Shown here in pieces: positions 11,123-13,171 of a DNA stretch of 13,171 bases (positions within the stretch are counted from its first letter, which is position 1; each line of letters opens with the position of its first letter). The position numbers and the translations under genes are program-made. The notes under the pieces are model-generated. The model saw only the letters and a program-made list of their open reading frames with translations. It did no database searches and had not been told where the DNA came from. The stretch is from assembly GCA_016931085.1 (NCBI GenBank), contig JAFGFO010000326.1:1-13171 (forward strand), written 5' to 3'. The DNA comes from Thermoflexales bacterium. GTDB taxonomy: Bacteria > Chloroflexota > Anaerolineae > Fen-1058.

Positions 11123-13171
11123 ATGGAGACAACAAAGCTTATGACAAACGTTCCGACGAATAATCCGACGGGCAGCCCGATAGCCGACACACAGAGTCGT
11201 TCACCAAACGGCCAGCCTAGCATCGGCTTCCTGACCGTTCCGCTTATCAAGGTCCACCATTCCGCCATGTGGGCCGGCGTAGCAGACGTCGCCAGGGAAC
11301 GTGGCGTCCATGCATTCTGCTTTCCGGCCGGCAAGTGGCGCTTGACCGACGGCGCTCAAGTCGGGCCCGATGACCAAGCTCAACGCCAGGCGCTTTACGA
11401 GCTGATGATGAAGGCAGAAAAACTGGACGGTTGGGTGATTTGGGGGCAGGTGGGCAGCGGGCTGCAGGAGCTTATCGAGCGCCTGCGCCCACGACCAGTG
11501 GTCACCGTTTCGCTGGCTGTGGCAGGCGTCCCGGCTGTGTTGGCAGACAATTACGGTGCGATGAGTGAGCTTGTCACGCATTTGATCGAGACACATGGCT
11601 GCCGGCGCATCGCCTTCATTCGCTCAGAGCAAAAGGGCTACCCAGAGCACGAGGAACGCTATCGCGCCTATCTCGATGTAGTGACCGAGCACGGGCTGCA
11701 TTTGGACCCTATGCTCGTCATCAACCGGGAAGACATGGGCACACCGGGGCAACTCTATAGTGGAGAGACGGCTGCCCACATCTTGCTCGATCAACGCCGC
11801 CTGCAGCCACAGAGCGATTTCGACGCTGTGGTGGCTAACAATGAGCGTTATGCGATCCAGGCCCTGGATGCGCTGCGAGCACGTGGGATACAGGTGCCTG
11901 ACCAGGTGGCCGTGGCCGCTTTTGACGACGACGGGGCAAGTCCCGAAGGCAGCCCACCCCTCACCAACGTGCCGTTTCCGGCCTACCAGATGGGGCAAAA
12001 AGCCGCCGAGCTGCTGCTGGCGCAATTGGCAGGCCAGGCCGTCGCTGAACAGGTGACTATTTCGACCGAGTTGGCGATACACCCATCGTGTGGCTGCCTG
12101 CCCGCGGCCGCCCACACCGGCGTTGCGCGCCGAGTCTGGCAAATCCAGCAGCGAGATGAAAGGCTTATCGAGATTGACCAGGCATTGAGCGCCACACCCG
12201 AGCTGGAGGGAATCGCGGAGGTGTTGGCCCGAGAATTGCCGCGCCTCAAGATCCCCACTTGCTACCTGGCCCTGTACGAGGACCCCCAGGACGTCACCGG
12301 ATGGGCCAGGCTGGTCATGGCGTACACCCCCCATGGGCGTGTAGCCTTAGCCCCCGAAGGCCTGCGCTTTCCCTCCCCCCAACTCGTGCCGCAGACGATA
12401 GGGCCTGTGGAAGGACATGCGGCGCCGGACTGTCTCGTCATCGAGGCGCTTTATTCTCACCACGAGCAAATCGGTTTTGCCCTGTTTGGAGGCGAGGCGC
12501 AAGAGGCGAGCGTATGCGAGGCCCTGCGAGGATACATCAGCAACGCCTTGTACACCGCCGAGCTCCTGCAAGAACGCCGGCAAGAACAATCCCTGATGAA
12601 CGCGTTGATGGACAACATCCCCGATCACATCTATTTCAAAGACACCCAGAGCCGCTTTATCAAGGTAAGCCAGTCCCAAGCTGATCGTTTTGGCCTGGAC
12701 GGTCCGGCCCAGGCGGTGGGCAAGACAGACTTTGACTTTTTCAGTGAGGAACACGCCCGCCCCGCTTACGAGGATGAGCAGCGCATCATCCGCACCGGCC
12801 AAGCCGTCCTTGACTTTGAAGAGAAGGAAACGTGGCCCGACGGCCACGTGACCTGGGTTTCGACGTCCAAGCTGCCCTTGCGAGATGAGGCGAGGCACAT
12901 CATCGGCACCTTTGGCATCTCCAGCGACATCACGGCCCGCAAGCAAGCCGAGGAAGCGCTGGCTCGCCGCGCCATGCAGCTCCAGATCGCCGCCGAGGTA
13001 GCGCAGGCAACCAGCAGCATCCTCAACCCGGACAAATTAATCTCACAGGTAGTCGAGTCAGTCCGCGAGCAATTCAATCTGTATTACGCCGGGCTGTTCC
13101 TGGTGGATCAAACGGGCGAATGGACTGGAGAGTCGGGGCGCTGGGCCGTGCTGCGGGCCGGCACCGGCGAA
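11123..13171 (+). CDS. Cytoplasmic LacI-type ligand-binding domain fused to PAS and GAF (signalling protein, partial)
   Basis: 683 codons lie in the window and the frame runs off the end. After a polar tail (1-32) comes a LacI/periplasmic-binding-protein type 3 fold (~33-315): SIGFLTVPL, VHHSAMWAGVADVARERG, ADNYGAMSELVTHLIETHGCRRIAFIR (in part), FDAVVANNE, and VAVAAFDDDG with SPPLTNV. There is no signal peptide and no helix-turn-helix, so it is a cytoplasmic ligand sensor and not a repressor. A linker with a GAF-like character (~325-480) is followed by PAS (~491-605, DHIYFKDTQSRFIKVS to ITARKQAEE) and the start of a GAF domain (~620 on). In related Chloroflexota proteins a histidine kinase or similar output follows; that is not visible here. 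It begins 9 nt after the kinase. ATG 11141 (GGAG upstream, spacing ~12) is an equally good start. Confidence 0.88.
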   Translation, partial: METTKLMTNVPTNNPTGSPIADTQSRSPNGQPSIGFLTVPLIKVHHSAMWAGVADVARERGVHAFCFPAGKWRLTDGAQVGPDDQAQRQALYELMMKAEKLDGWVIWGQVGSGLQELIERLRPRPVVTVSLAVAGVPAVLADNYGAMSELVTHLIETHGCRRIAFIRSEQKGYPEHEERYRAYLDVVTEHGLHLDPMLVINREDMGTPGQLYSGETAAHILLDQRRLQPQSDFDAVVANNERYAIQALDALRARGIQVPDQVAVAAFDDDGASPEGSPPLTNVPFPAYQMGQKAAELLLAQLAGQAVAEQVTISTELAIHPSCGCLPAAAHTGVARRVWQIQQRDERLIEIDQALSATPELEGIAEVLARELPRLKIPTCYLALYEDPQDVTGWARLVMAYTPHGRVALAPEGLRFPSPQLVPQTIGPVEGHAAPDCLVIEALYSHHEQIGFALFGGEAQEASVCEALRGYISNALYTAELLQERRQEQSLMNALMDNIPDHIYFKDTQSRFIKVSQSQADRFGLDGPAQAVGKTDFDFFSEEHARPAYEDEQRIIRTGQAVLDFEEKETWPDGHVTWVSTSKLPLRDEARHIIGTFGISSDITARKQAEEALARRAMQLQIAAEVAQATSSILNPDKLISQVVESVREQFNLYYAGLFLVDQTGEWTGESGRWAVLRAGTGE

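Noticed and set aside
11624..12334. Minus-strand open frame of 236 codons opposite the LacI-like sensor
   Set aside because: Antisense shadow; the plus-strand frame shows a clear binding-protein and PAS architecture.

Overview
The window is about 13 kb of GC-rich bacterial DNA that looks like a member of the Chloroflexota, close to Anaerolineae/Caldilineae. This is inferred from the gene content, since no rRNA or other marker is present: a Pro/Thr-rich small lipoprotein, a kinase with a LacI-type binding domain fused to PAS and GAF domains, a YtxG/YtxH-like membrane pair, stand-alone receivers beside GAF-containing kinases, and GTG starts.

Layout. (1) Positions 1-1556, minus strand: the first ~518 residues of a fused permease-ATPase ABC exporter, cut by the window edge just after the LSGGQ signature. 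A 9-bp perfect inverted repeat lies across its predicted transcription start. (2) 1739-2422, plus: a membrane M50B-like (HELAH) protein, divergent from the exporter and preceded by short repeats and two mutually exclusive hairpins. (3) 2509-3581, plus: a good sigma-A type promoter driving a four-TM protein with a DUF948/YtxG-like tail and a YtxH-like protein. (4) 3647-7161, minus: an overlapping operon of a THEP1-like NTPase, MoaA and a RelA/SpoT homologue. (5) 7302-7661, plus: a small PT-rich lipoprotein with a leaderless-looking start and a C-terminal LPQTG. (6) 7771-13171, plus: a promoter, a structured leader and a tight four-gene signalling operon (receiver, receiver, membrane GAF histidine-kinase homologue, cytoplasmic LacI-like/PAS/GAF sensor that runs off the window).

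Functional reading. The signalling operon is the most unusual part. Its membrane kinase keeps the phospho-acceptor His but has lost the N-box Asn, the DxGxG loop and the GLGL loop needed for ATP. It looks like a pseudokinase or scaffold working with two intact DivK-like receivers and a second sensor whose catalytic end, if any, lies beyond the window. The RelA/SpoT homologue is also half-degenerate: its (p)ppGpp hydrolase site is intact, key ATP-site residues of the synthetase are replaced, and the zinc-finger/RIS region is absent. That suggests a hydrolase-only or regulatory protein co-transcribed with molybdopterin synthesis.

The window also holds several unexplained palindromes. One is a 44-bp imperfect palindrome in the leader of the signalling operon, and one of its arms resembles an 18-bp tandem repeat inside the kinase gene. 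Another is a pair of GGCTAT hairpins flanking the same intergenic region. No tRNA, rRNA, CRISPR array, transposase or phage gene was seen.
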